DNA of 64,000 nt from Pseudomonas sp. CC120222-01a (GCF_003097235.1 NZ_QEQQ01000016.1:62001-126000); one strand, 5' to 3'. Positions 53,313 to 64,000 are shown, counted from the first letter of the stretch. Numbers and translations: made by a program. The notes: generated by a model from the sequence alone, not told the origin.

Positions 53313-53617
53313 TTGGCGTCCGGGTTCCATTCGCTGACAAAGGCCTGCTGCTGCTTGCGGTCGTACAGGCACAGTTCGGTGCCCGTCTGTTGCTGCATGT
53401 GCTTCTGTGGATAAACCCCTTCGATCAGCAGGGCGCTGAAACCGACCTGGTCATCGAACTCCGCCGGCTTGCCGCGGGCGTGGGCATCCTTGAACTGGCT
53501 GGCTTTGAGGCAGGCCTTGAGCATCTGCTGGCGTTGCTCGTTCCAGGCTTGCGTGGTGGAGGCCTGGGCGGCGAAAGCTGAAAAGGCAAGTACAAGGAAA
53601 AGCGCCGAGCGATTCAT
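53309..53617 (-). CDS. Small exported protein, 102 aa
   Basis: ATG at 53615-53617 (MNRSALFLVLAFSAF) begins a good signal peptide with cleavage after AAQA; a GGA is 7 nt upstream. An ATG four codons earlier is less suitable. The mature 82 residues contain two Cys (KACLKAS, ELCLYDR) that could form a disulfide, and many Gln and Lys. I know no family for it. It overlaps the YkgJ start by 4 nt and is presumably its operon partner in the periplasm. Confidence 0.72.
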   Translation of the reverse strand: MNRSALFLVLAFSAFAAQASTTQAWNEQRQQMLKACLKASQFKDAHARGKPAEFDDQVGFSALLIEGVYPQKHMQQQTGTELCLYDRKQQQAFVSEWNPDAK

Positions 53618-53756
53618 GGCTACATCCATCTACAAATGTCTGAATTATGCCGTTGCTGCCACGGCATGCAAGTGAATATTTCCTACGCTGTTTTCAGATT
53701 TTTTACGCATTGTTTCAATGTAGAGCCATAGCAATAATCTGTGATGTTTCACGAGC

Positions 53757-53784
53757 TTGAAAATGCAAGCGCTGCAGCTATACA
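53757..53784 (+). promoter_or_regulatory. Promoter of the dCTP deaminase gene
   Basis: TTGAAA (53757-53762) and TATACA (53779-53784) are 16 nt apart, a good sigma70 promoter, giving a start near 53791 and a 40-nt leader to ATG 53832. It rules out the in-frame ATG at 53757 as a start codon. Confidence 0.6.
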
Positions 53785-53831
53785 TAAAATGCAGTGCGAT
53801 AAGAGTGTTGGTTGCTTTGCGGGAGGCTAGT

Positions 53832-55589
53832 ATGCGTTTCGAAGGGAGCTACGAAGAACTGCAAGAAAAATTAATACAGCTAAATGCTGCAGGCGTATGG
53901 AAAGTATTGAATCCAAATCAGTATCAATTCAGGTCGAACAGTGGTGGGGTATTGAATTGGTATCCCAGCACTCGAAACATGACGTTTCAAGGTAAACCGT
54001 CCGCCGCCGATGAACTCGAAATTCTCGTTTCGAAAATCTTGGGGGCGGAAGAGGGGCCGCAGTCACTCGATTCAACTCAGGCAGCTGGGGAGGCGATAAA
54101 GAAACTTTCTGCCGAGGAGAGTGCTATAAACTCATCATTTCTTGATGATTCATATTCTGACTCTGAGCTCGTCATTGGTTTGGTCGGCGCTATTGGCACT
54201 GATCTGAGGGTTGTCTGTCAGTTGATAGAAGAAAGGTTGAAGGCGTTTTCATACGTGACTCAGCAAATAAAGATATCTTCCGATGTTATTTCAATGCTAG
54301 GTGAAAAGCCCGATTCCAAAAATGAGTTTGAGCGCATTGATAAATTCATGGCTGAGGGCAACAGGCTTAGGAAAGAGTGTCGTGATAACTCTGTTCTTGC
54401 ATTGGGGGCGGCGGCAGTTATTGGTAGGCGGCGTGCCGAAATGGATCCCCGGCGAAATGCTTACATTATCAATTCTCTGAAAAGTCCTTATGAAGTGCAG
54501 CGGCTTAGGAAAATTTATGCGGGCGGATTCTTTTTGATAGGCGTTCATGCTGATTACGATCGCCGGCATGAATATTTGGCGAAAGATTTACGAATGAGTG
54601 AAACAGAGATTGCAAACCTTGTTTCCCGCGATGAAAACGAGAAGGAGGAGTTCGGTCAGCACACGCGCGATACCTACCACCTATCTGACTTCTTCATCAG
54701 TTATGATGGTAATCATGATGCGCTGAAGCAGCAGGTGTGGAGGGTGCTTAATTTGTTGTTCGGTAAGCCTTACGTGACACCGACTTTTGATGAGTATGCG
54801 ATGTTCATGGCTTTCTCTGCTTCATTGCGCTCGGCAGACCTATCCCGTCAAGTCGGGGCTGTCATTGCCAAGGAAAACTGTATCGTCGCGACTGGAGCTA
54901 ATGATGTTCCCCGTGCTGAAGGTGGGCTCTATTGGCCTGAAATAAATGCTAGTCATGAAATCGTTGATGCCGAAGATGGCCGGGACTACATGCGAGGGGA
55001 GGACTCCAATGCCGCCCAGAAAAAGGCGATAATCGACCAGCTCATCAAGATCGTACCGGAAAATCTCAGGGCAGAATTAGCACCCTTGATAAGAAGCAGT
55101 AGTATCAAGGACATCACGGAGTATGGAAGGGTTGTGCATGCGGAAATGGAAGCGCTTCTTTCCTCAAGCCGAACGGGAGTCAGCCCGCTAGGTAGTACGC
55201 TCTACTGCACAACCTTTCCTTGTCATAATTGCGCCAAGCATATAATTGCTGCAGGTATAAAAAGGGTTGTTTACGTCGAGCCTTACCCCAAAAGCAAGGC
55301 ATTGCAATTTCACTCAGATGCCATTACTACCCATGAAGGAAGCCCCGGTGTTTTCTTCGAGCCTTTCATGGGGGTAGGCCCTCGCAGCTTCTTCGATCTT
55401 TTTTCCACGAACCTTGGAAGTGGCTATCCTGTCATACGTAAAACAGATGAGGGTCAGGTGGTTGACTGGCGTGAGGCAGATGCTAGATTGCGCACCCAAA
55501 TGTTGCCATGTTCGTACATCGAGCGCGAATTCATAGCTAGTACTATGCTGTCAACATACTTGAAGGAGAAACCCGATGAACGGCTCTAA
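53832..55589 (+). CDS. dcd: Anti-phage dCTP deaminase with extra N-terminal domain
   Basis: ATG 53832 has GGGAGG 5 nt upstream and a promoter before it. The 585-residue protein has three parts. Residues 1-70 are a small beta-rich domain (NQYQFRSNSGGVLNWYPSTR) I cannot name. Residues 110-330 are P-loop-kinase-like, with a Walker A-type loop GLVGAIGTDL at 116 lacking the usual Lys. Residues 335-585 are a cytidine/deoxycytidylate deaminase domain with zinc ligands H436-A-E438 and P463-C464-H-N-C467. This is the layout of bacterial DCD defence enzymes, which destroy dCTP on phage infection. GC is near 48%, far below the core genes, so the gene was probably acquired. Confidence 0.88.
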   Translation: MRFEGSYEELQEKLIQLNAAGVWKVLNPNQYQFRSNSGGVLNWYPSTRNMTFQGKPSAADELEILVSKILGAEEGPQSLDSTQAAGEAIKKLSAEESAINSSFLDDSYSDSELVIGLVGAIGTDLRVVCQLIEERLKAFSYVTQQIKISSDVISMLGEKPDSKNEFERIDKFMAEGNRLRKECRDNSVLALGAAAVIGRRRAEMDPRRNAYIINSLKSPYEVQRLRKIYAGGFFLIGVHADYDRRHEYLAKDLRMSETEIANLVSRDENEKEEFGQHTRDTYHLSDFFISYDGNHDALKQQVWRVLNLLFGKPYVTPTFDEYAMFMAFSASLRSADLSRQVGAVIAKENCIVATGANDVPRAEGGLYWPEINASHEIVDAEDGRDYMRGEDSNAAQKKAIIDQLIKIVPENLRAELAPLIRSSSIKDITEYGRVVHAEMEALLSSSRTGVSPLGSTLYCTTFPCHNCAKHIIAAGIKRVVYVEPYPKSKALQFHSDAITTHEGSPGVFFEPFMGVGPRSFFDLFSTNLGSGYPVIRKTDEGQVVDWREADARLRTQMLPCSYIEREFIASTMLSTYLKEKPDERL

Positions 55590-55734
55590 ACAGGATTTTC
55601 TTCGCTATCTGGATGATTGCAGAAAGAAGGTCGAACAATGGCCTACCTGGAAACAGGAGGCGTTGAAAGCACCGGGAAGACAGCGTTCTCAGGCTGATGA
55701 GGGCTGCCAGGCTCGTGCTCAGTCCAAGCGTTGA
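55576..55734 (+). CDS. WPxWK microprotein coupled to the deaminase, 52 aa
   Basis: ATG 55576 lies within the last codons of the deaminase gene (14-nt overlap) and has AAGGAG at 55563-55568, 7 nt upstream, an ideal site. The 52-residue product begins MNGSKQDFLRYLDDCRKKV and contains EQWPTWKQEAL, then a basic, Gln-rich tail. Short proteins with a helical start and a V-x-x-WPxWK motif are, in my recollection, common after phage and defence genes, but I know of no function. An intrinsic terminator follows 10 nt after the stop, so it is the second and last gene of the deaminase operon. Confidence 0.78.
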   Translation: MNGSKQDFLRYLDDCRKKVEQWPTWKQEALKAPGRQRSQADEGCQARAQSKR

Positions 55735-55744
55735 TGGACAGAAG

Positions 55745-55778
55745 GGGCAGAGAGTTGAACAAACCCTCTGCCCTTTTT
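55745..55778 (+). terminator. Terminator of the deaminase operon
   Basis: GGGCAGAG (55745-55752) pairs with CTCTGCCC (55766-55773), followed by five T. It also separates this operon from the convergent cheV. Confidence 0.85.
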
Positions 55779-55784
55779 GTTGCC

Positions 55785-56684
55785 TCAACGCTCGGCAAAC
55801 ACCACAGTCCGCGCCGCCGTCACCAGACAGTCGGTCAGGTCGGGCGAGGAGAACTTGGTGAGGATGGCATTGGCCCCGGCCAGCTTGGCCTTCTCGCTGC
55901 TCATGGCGCTGTCCAGCGAGGTGTGCAGCAGCACATAGAGGTGCTGGAAGTCCGGCGTCTCGCGCAAAGTGCGGGTGAAGGCATAGCCGTCCATCTCGGA
56001 CATTTCGATGTCTGAAACGATGATGTTGATCTCTTGCCCGGTGCCTTGCAGCTCCAGCAGCACGTTCATCGCATCCTTGGCGCTGCGTGCGGTGTGGCAG
56101 TCGATGCCGAGGTTGCGCAGGGTGTGCACCGACTGCTGCAACGCCACTTGGCTGTCGTCGACCACCAGGATGTTGGCGGCGGCCAGCAGGCTGGCGTCCT
56201 CCTCGCTCAGCTCACCTGGCTGTGGCTCCGGTTCGGGCGGGGCGATGCCGTGGATGACCTTTTCTATGTCCAGCACCTGAACGAGCGTGTTATCGACCCG
56301 GGTCACGCCGGTGATGAATGAGCGGTTGCCCGAGCCGAACGGCGGCGGCTTGATGTCGGTGCTCAGGCAATGGACGATGCGGCTAACTGCTTGCACGTGC
56401 AGGCCTTGGCGTGAGCGGCTGATCTCGGTGACGATCAGGCAGCCGCCGTCCGGGTCGGCCAGCGGGCGTTCGCCAATGGCCCGGGACAGGTCGATCACCG
56501 ACAGCGAGTTGCCGCGCAGGGTCGCCACGCCTTTCACGTGCGGGTGCGATTCAGGCAGCTTGGTCAGTGGCGGGCAGGGGATGATCTCGCTGACCTTGAG
56601 CAGGTTGATTGCCATCAGCTTGCCGCTGCGCAGGGTGAACAGCAGCAGCGACAGCGAGTCCGCGCGGGCATTTTGCGTGGCCAT
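55785..56684 (-). CDS. cheV: Chemotaxis coupling protein CheV
   Basis: ATG at 56682-56684 (MATQNARADSLSLLL) has AAGG 6 nt upstream; the frame to 56828 is REP-derived and not coding. The 299-residue protein joins a CheW-like coupling domain (about 10-155; KLMAINLLKVSEI, HPHVKGVATLRG) to a receiver domain (about 170-299; ILVVDDSQVAL, phospho-Asp in IIVSDIEMSEMDG). CheV links receptors to CheA and may tune signalling through phosphorylation. As I recall, it stands next to the lapF locus in P. putida. Confidence 0.93.
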   Translation of the reverse strand: MATQNARADSLSLLLFTLRSGKLMAINLLKVSEIIPCPPLTKLPESHPHVKGVATLRGNSLSVIDLSRAIGERPLADPDGGCLIVTEISRSRQGLHVQAVSRIVHCLSTDIKPPPFGSGNRSFITGVTRVDNTLVQVLDIEKVIHGIAPPEPEPQPGELSEEDASLLAAANILVVDDSQVALQQSVHTLRNLGIDCHTARSAKDAMNVLLELQGTGQEINIIVSDIEMSEMDGYAFTRTLRETPDFQHLYVLLHTSLDSAMSSEKAKLAGANAILTKFSSPDLTDCLVTAARTVVFAER

Positions 56685-56766
56685 GGTGACCTTCGTGGGA
56701 GACAGGGGATAACGGGTTATCGGCCTGAGTTGCTTGGGCTTTAACCAAACTCCAGTGCAAGAGCAT

Positions 56767-56886
56767 GGGCTGCTTTGCAGCCCTTTCGCGACGCAAGGCC
56801 GCTCCCACAGGTACTGCGCTGCATTCAAGACCTGTGAAGTCCCTGTGGGAGCGGCCTTGTGTCGCGAAAGGGGCGCACAGCGCCCC
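56767..56886. repeat. Inverted REP pair between cheV and the HlyD gene
   Basis: Two 27-nt copies (56784-56810 and 56843-56869) in opposite orientation differ by one base; the core is GGAGCGGCCTTG. They are flanked by hairpins GGGCTGC/GCAGCCC and GGGGCG/CGCCCC. They lie past the HlyD stop and before cheV, both on the minus strand, and can separate the two transcripts. Confidence 0.85.
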
Positions 56887-56903
56887 CAGGGATTCCAGCT
56901 TGA

Positions 56904-58084
56904 TTACCGTTCGCGCAGGGCCTCGCGGGCGCGGTTCAGTGGTTTGATGAGGTAATCGAGGATGGTCTTCTCGCCAGTGCGGATATCCACTGTGGCAATC
57001 ATCCCCGGCACGATCGCGAAGTGCTTGCCGGCCTTGTTGGTCAGGCTGTCCTGCTCGGTGCGGATGAACACCCGGTAGTAGTAGATCTCCGGTTTTACTT
57101 CATCCTGCAGGGTATCCGGCGATATCCCCACCACCTTGCCATCCAGCCCGCCATACACCGAGTAGTCATAGGCACTGATCTTGACCTTGGCCGCCTGGTC
57201 GGGGTGGATGAAGGCGATGTCCCGTGGGGCGATGCGGGTTTCGATCAGCAGGCGCTCGTCCATCGGCACGATCTTCATCACCTGCCCGCCAGGCTGCACC
57301 ACACCGCCCAGCGTGTTGACCTCGATGTCCTTGACGATGCCGCGTACCGGCGAACGCAGGGTCAGGCGGGTCAGCGAATCGCTGCGCCCGCGGATCACTT
57401 CCGACAGGCTGTCGGCCTCGGCACTGGCCTTGGCCAACTCTTCGCGGGCGCGCACCAGGTACTCGGAGCGGGCCTCGTTGGCCTTGAGCTCCAGCTCCGA
57501 GCGCTGGCGGTTCAGGCGGATCACTTCGACCCGGCTGGAGGCGCCCATCTTGGCCAGGTTCTCGGTGATCTTCAGTTCTGCACGCACCAGCCGCAGCGAG
57601 TCCTCGATGCCGGCCAGGGTCTGCTCCAGGCCGCGACGGCGGGTTTCGTACAGCGCCGTCTCGGCGTCGATCAGGTCGGGTGAATCACGCAGGCTTTCGG
57701 GGAAGCTCAGCGGCTTGCCGGTGACCTCGGCCCGCAGGCGCGCCTCGCTGGCCTTGGCCGCACGGTACTTGGCCTCGCTTTCGCCAACGCTGGAGGCGGT
57801 CTTGGTCGGGTCGAGCTGGGCAAGCACCTGGCCGCGCTCGACCAGGTCGCCTTCGGCCACGTTCATCTCGGCGACGATGCCGCCTTCGAACGACTGGATC
57901 ACCTGCTCGCGTGAACTGGGGATCACCTTGCCGGTGCCGGTAGACACTTCGGTCACCTCGAACCAGGCCGCCCAGGCCAGGAACGCAGCGAGCATGAGTG
58001 CGCAAATGGTGATGATGCGGCCAGCACGCAGCACGGCCTGGTCGTCCTGGCCATCCAGGTAGGAGGCGGGGAGTTCGTGGTTGC

Positions 58085-58088
<4 letters not shown>
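56904..58088 (-). CDS. Type I secretion adaptor, HlyD family (LapC-like)
   Basis: The 394-residue membrane fusion protein has one span at about 25-45 (IITICALMLAAFLAWAA), a barrel-sandwich domain, a long coiled coil (about 100-240) and the C-terminal HlyD signature region (RSPVRGIVKDIEVNTLGGVV; PGMIATVDIRTGEKTIL). It bridges the ABC exporter and the TolC-like channel. It is the last gene of the lapF-tolC-ABC-hlyD operon, overlapping the ABC gene by 4 nt. Given the linked adhesin, it should export LapF. Confidence 0.92.
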
Positions 58089-60249
<2,161 letters not shown>

Positions 60250-60253
<4 letters not shown>

Positions 60254-61683
60254 GGCTCGATTTCCACCCCTTGCAGGTTGCGCCCTTCCAGCCCGAAGGC
60301 GGTACGCAGGGCGCCGGAGTTGTACAGGCAGTCGACATCCAGGCGCAGCAGGTCGGAGCGGGTGCCGGCGAGTTCGAAGCGTGACTGGTAGATCTCCTGC
60401 TCGGCGTTGAGCAGGTCGAGCAAGGGCCGGGTGCCCAGGTCCAGGTACTGCCGGCCATACAGCTCGCGGGCTTCCTGGATGCTGGCCTGGCGCGCCTCCA
60501 GCGAATTCAGGCGCCGGCCCAGCCCGGAGGTCTGCGCCATGGCTTCGGCCAGGCCGCGGCGGGCCTGCAGGCGCGCGGCGTCTTCGGCGGAATCGGCGGC
60601 GCTCAGGGCATGGCCGGCGGCGCGGCTGCGGGCGCTGATGGCGCCGCCCTGGTAGATGGGCACCTCGACGTTCAGGTAGATACCCGCCTGGGTGCGGTCC
60701 AGGCTGCGGTTGTCGCGGTTGTAGTCGTTGTCCAGGTAGTGGTTGACCTGCGGTTGCAGCGACAGCGTGGGGTAGGCTTCGGCCTTGGCCTGGGCCAGTT
60801 CGGCCTGGGACTGGGCGCGCAAGGCCAGAGCCATCAGCACCGCCGGCAAGCGGTCGCTGCCGCCCGATGAGCGCTTGCAGGCCTGGTTCAGCTCGGGTGG
60901 TGATTCTTCGGCCAGGGCCGGCGGTGCCACCCGGCCAAGCAGTTCGGCCAGGGTCGAACGCCAGCGCTCGTACTGCGACTGGTATTCCTCGAGGGTGGCA
61001 CGGGCGCCTTCTACCCGCGACTCGGCCTGGACCACATCGGAGCGGGTGCTGGCGCCCATGTCGCTGCGCTGGCGGGCCATGCCGGCGATGTCGCCGACGC
61101 CGCGGATCTGGTCGCGGGCGATGACCATCAGCTGTTCATAGCGGCGGGTTTCGATCCAGGCGTAGGCGGTGTCGCGGGCCAGGTCGTCGACCACCAGCAG
61201 GATATTGGCCTGGGCCCGGGTAGCGGCGGCCTGGGCGGCACTGACGGCATTGTCGACCTTGCCGAAGTCGTAGAGCATCTGCTTCAGCGACAGGTTCAGC
61301 GCCTGGCTGTTGCGGTCGCCGCCGTAGCCGGTGTCATAGCCGGTGCGGATACCGCCGGAAATCTGTGGGTAGTAACCGGCGCGGGCGACGTTGATGCCTT
61401 CGCCCTGCTTGTAGAGGTTGCCGACCGCTTCGGCGATGCTCGGGTGCCACTGCGCGGCGGTCAGCACCGCCTCGGCCAGCCCCAGGCGGTCGCCATTGTT
61501 GTTGGACTGCCCGGAAGGGGGGCGGGCGGGGATGGCATCGGGCGCGTCGCGCATCAATGACGGCCCGATGGTGCGCAGTCTGGGGTCTATGTCATCGGCT
61601 GCCTGGGCAACCGGGTTGAGGTTCAGCACCAGGAGCCCGAAGGCTCCCAGCCACAGCGGTGACAGCGGACTGCTTCGCTTCAC
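60250..61683 (-). CDS. TolC-family outer-membrane channel (LapE-like)
   Basis: A GTG start at 61681-61683 (VKRSSPLSPLWLGAFG) is preceded by AAGGGAA; the signal peptide is cleaved after AQA near residue 28. The 477-residue protein has the two repeated helical halves of TolC (NLYKQGEGINVARAGYYPQI; LLDLLNAEQEIYQSRFELAG). It forms the outer-membrane exit duct of the type I system. It follows lapF after 63 nt containing a strong hairpin, and overlaps the ABC gene by 4 nt. Confidence 0.93.
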
Positions 61684-61711
61684 GAAATTCCCTTACTGCT
61701 GTTCGTCCTTG

Positions 61712-61734
61712 CCGCCGGGCAGTGTGCCCGGCGG
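61712..61734 (-). promoter_or_regulatory. Intercistronic hairpin between lapF and the tolC-like gene
   Basis: CCGCCGGGCA and TGCCCGGCGG form a 10-bp perfect GC-rich stem with a 3-nt loop. On the transcribed strand it is followed by CAAGGACG, so there is no T-run. It may protect the lapF mRNA end or allow partial read-through into the exporter genes. Confidence 0.5.
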
Positions 61735-61746
61735 GATGCAGCGGCC

Positions 61747-64000
61747 TCAGACAACATGGATGCTGTTCTGCACCCAGAGGTGATGGCTCGGATCTTCCTG
61801 GGCCGTGTATTGGTTATAGTCGATACCGTCGACAGTTTGGTTGCCGACCAGGGTCCAGTTGTCCGTCATGTGCACCGAGTCTTTGTCATCCCCCTTGATG
61901 ATCAGCGTGTCGTTGCCGGTTTCGGTGATCTTCACCACGTCCGCCAGGTTGAGGGTCAGCGCTACGGCGCTGGTGTCGTTGAGGTCGATCACTTCGATGT
62001 TGTGGATACGGTCGGCCAGGGTGCCCAGGTCGATGCTGGCATCGCCGCCGCCCCACAGCAGGGTGTCGGTGCCGGTACCGCCATCGACGCTGGCGAAGTT
62101 CTGGTCGACCACTTCGAGGGTGTCGTTGCCCGCGCCGCCTTCCAGGGTGATGTGCCCGCCCTGGCTGCCGACCAGGTGGTCGTTGCCATCGGTGCCGGCG
62201 ATCACCTCGCTGGAGGCTGAGGCTGCGACGCTGGCCACGGCCACGCTGTCGTCGCTGGTGTCGGCCACCAGCGCGGAGAAGGTGGTGAGGCCGGCGGCGT
62301 TGTCCAGGTTGACGGTGAGCGTGGCGGTGTCGGTAGTGCCGTTGGGGTGGGTCAGCTCATAGGTGAAGGTGTCGTGCTGGCCGATCACCGCCGAGGTCAG
62401 CCCGCTGTTGAGGGTGTACGTGTAGCTGCCGTCCGCGTGCACCAGCAGCGTGCCGTAGGTGCCGGCCACGCTGACCCCGTTGTAGCCTGGGATGGTGTAG
62501 GTGCCGGCGGCTGTCAGTACGCTCAGCACGGTCAGTGCCGAACCCAGGTTGTCGGTACCCGACGGGTCGGTGATCAGGTTGCCGCTGGCCACCGTGGCGC
62601 TGCTGACCACGTACTCGGTGAGGTGCGTGGTGGTGGTGTTGAGGCTGGTGGTGATCGAACTGGCCAGGCCGATGCCGCCGGCGGTGACCACAATGTGGTA
62701 GGTGCCGGCGCCCTGGCCGGTGAAGGTATAGCCGGCACCGCCGCCGAGCAGGCTGACCAGCGAGCTGCCGCTGACTGTCTGCACCACCACGTACTGGCCG
62801 GTAGTTGTGTTGAGCTTGAGCAACTGAATGGTGGTGCCGTTGAGCAGGCTCAGCAGGTTGGTGGAGTTGACCACCACTTGCAGGTCGGCCGTGGTGTCGG
62901 CGGCCACCGTGGTGGTGTAGGTGGCCGAGCGCGAACCGATCAGCGGCAAGGTCAGCGAGCCCAGGGTGGCGCTGCTGCTGTCGACCCGGTTGGCCAGGGT
63001 GATGTGGCTGCTGTCGACGTCGTTGACGGCATCCACCACCGTGGCCGGCGCGCTGAGGTTGCTGTCGTTCCAGGTCTCCGTGGCCTGCGGGCTGTCGATG
63101 CGCACGTAGAGGTTGGCCGTGGCGGTCAGCCCGTTCGGGTGCACCAGCTCGTAGCTGAATACATCCACCTTGCCGACGCTCGACGGGCTGCCGCTCGGGG
63201 TGTAGGTGTAGCTGCCGTCGGCATGGATCACCAGGGTGCCGTACTGGCCCTGCACCGTGGTGCCCGCGCCACTGGCAGCGGTCACGTAGCTGCCGTTGAC
63301 CAGGATCTTCAGCACGGCGCCGCTGTCCGGGCCGAGGGAGTCGACCACGCCATTGGTGCCCGGGTCGGTGATGACGTTGCCCGAGGTGGCGGTGCCGGTG
63401 CCGGTGAACTGGGTCAGGCTGGTGGCTTCGATGTCCAGGCTGGTGGTGACTTGGGTCACCAGGCCGATGCCGCCACTGGCCACGGTCAGGCGATAGTCAC
63501 CGGCCTGCAGCTTGCCGATGTCCACCTGCAGCCCCAGCGGCAGCACGATCAGGTCGAGCAACCCTTGGGTGTTGCCGGTGGCGATGGTCACCCAGGCACC
63601 GCTGGCGCCCTTCACCTGCAGGGTGAAGGTGGAGTTGTTGAGCAGCGCCAGCACGCTGTTGGTGGTCAGCGTCAGGGTCGGGTCGACCGTGGTGCCAGGA
63701 GCCACCGTCCAGGTGTAGGTCTTGCTGAAACCCGACAACAGGGTGGTGAAGCTGTCGGTGTAGGTGGTGGTGGCGGTGACCGGCGCCAGGTTGACGGTAG
63801 CGGTAGCCAGGTTGTTGCTGGCGATGACCGGGGCGTTGGCATCAACGTCGGGCGCGGTGATGTTGACGTTGCCGGAGACGTTGCTGCGCGGGTCGGTCAA
63901 GGTCACCGACAGCACCTGGCCGTTGTCCTGGGCCGGGCTCAGGGTGACGGTGAAGGTGCCGTTGGGTTGCACGGTCGCGGTCTGCAGCACGGTGCCGCTG
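61747..64000 (-). CDS. lapF: LapF-like giant surface adhesin (C-terminal part only)
   Basis: The frame is open to the right edge, so only the C-terminal 751 residues are visible; the rest lies beyond 64000. An Ig-like segment (near SLTDPR / DVDANAPV) is followed by two imperfect tandem repeats of about 230 residues, each ending in YGTLLVHADGSYTYT and a TYELTHPNG-type sequence (VCBS-like cadherin folds). Then come RTX calcium motifs (GTDGNDHL, GGAGNDTL, GGTGTDTLLW) and a C-terminal type I secretion signal ending SIHVV. In P. putida LapF links cells in biofilms. The downstream channel, ABC and adaptor genes fit that role. Confidence 0.88.
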   Translation of the reverse strand, partial: SGTVLQTATVQPNGTFTVTLSPAQDNGQVLSVTLTDPRSNVSGNVNITAPDVDANAPVIASNNLATATVNLAPVTATTTYTDSFTTLLSGFSKTYTWTVAPGTTVDPTLTLTTNSVLALLNNSTFTLQVKGASGAWVTIATGNTQGLLDLIVLPLGLQVDIGKLQAGDYRLTVASGGIGLVTQVTTSLDIEATSLTQFTGTGTATSGNVITDPGTNGVVDSLGPDSGAVLKILVNGSYVTAASGAGTTVQGQYGTLVIHADGSYTYTPSGSPSSVGKVDVFSYELVHPNGLTATANLYVRIDSPQATETWNDSNLSAPATVVDAVNDVDSSHITLANRVDSSSATLGSLTLPLIGSRSATYTTTVAADTTADLQVVVNSTNLLSLLNGTTIQLLKLNTTTGQYVVVQTVSGSSLVSLLGGGAGYTFTGQGAGTYHIVVTAGGIGLASSITTSLNTTTTHLTEYVVSSATVASGNLITDPSGTDNLGSALTVLSVLTAAGTYTIPGYNGVSVAGTYGTLLVHADGSYTYTLNSGLTSAVIGQHDTFTYELTHPNGTTDTATLTVNLDNAAGLTTFSALVADTSDDSVAVASVAASASSEVIAGTDGNDHLVGSQGGHITLEGGAGNDTLEVVDQNFASVDGGTGTDTLLWGGGDASIDLGTLADRIHNIEVIDLNDTSAVALTLNLADVVKITETGNDTLIIKGDDKDSVHMTDNWTLVGNQTVDGIDYNQYTAQEDPSHHLWVQNSIHVV

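Noticed and set aside
53757..53831. Earlier ATG for the dCTP deaminase
   Set aside because: It coincides with the -35 element; ATG 53832 has GGGAGG at an ideal distance.

Overview
This window looks like the chromosome of a Pseudomonas putida-group bacterium. The grounds are high GC with strong GC3, about eight copies of the pseudomonad extragenic palindrome (cores such as GCGGGCTTGCCCGC or GGAGCGGCCTTG), the fused fructose PTS (fruBKA with a divergent cra/fruR), the pta-slyD-glutathione peroxidase neighbourhood, and a LapF-type giant adhesin with its own type I exporter. As I recall it, the core gene order matches P. putida KT2440 around PP_0765 to PP_0806. That is memory, not a search.

Region by region. 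0-7.4 kb: the end of a DUF1302 outer-membrane protein, a DUF1329 protein, a MalT-like LuxR regulator, then a REC-TPR response regulator overlapping a soluble histidine kinase. 7.5-8.2 kb: a ChpS/ChpB (MazEF-like) toxin-antitoxin pair with a readable promoter and box array. 8.2-17.2 kb: housekeeping genes (metallo-hydrolase, OmpA-like lipoprotein, pta, DUF3565, slyD, glutathione peroxidase, Old Yellow Enzyme, glycosyltransferase) and a BdlA-like PAS-PAS chemoreceptor. 17.2-20.6 kb: an accessory island with two unknown genes and a DUF6861-like/Ntox15 DNase effector plus a GAD-like/DUF1851 immunity gene (Tde/Tdi type). 20.6-30.5 kb: cysZ, trxB, nadC, a DUF1631 gene, ampDE, an MCP and a TatD-family hydrolase. 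30.5-37.3 kb: the fructose regulon, with a Cra operator lying inside the fruB promoter. 37.4-41.8 kb: DUF3820, DUF2383, a diguanylate cyclase, an OprD porin and a small exported protein.

41.8-55.8 kb reads as a second accessory block: an orphan TccC-like RHS toxin, an RND pump with its own two-component system, a long inverted repeat, a strongly structured leader in front of a DUF6124-like/DUF3077 gene pair, a YkgJ protein, and a low-GC anti-phage dCTP deaminase followed by a 52-residue microprotein. 55.8-64 kb returns to the core: cheV, then the minus-strand operon lapF - tolC-like - ABC - HlyD, with lapF running off the right edge.

The best candidates for something undescribed are the structured RNA at about 51731-52010, whose alternative pairings include a stem over the ribosome-binding site of the next gene, and the dCTP deaminase with an extra N-terminal domain and a coupled WPxWK microprotein. 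No tRNA, rRNA, CRISPR array, transposase or integrase was seen.
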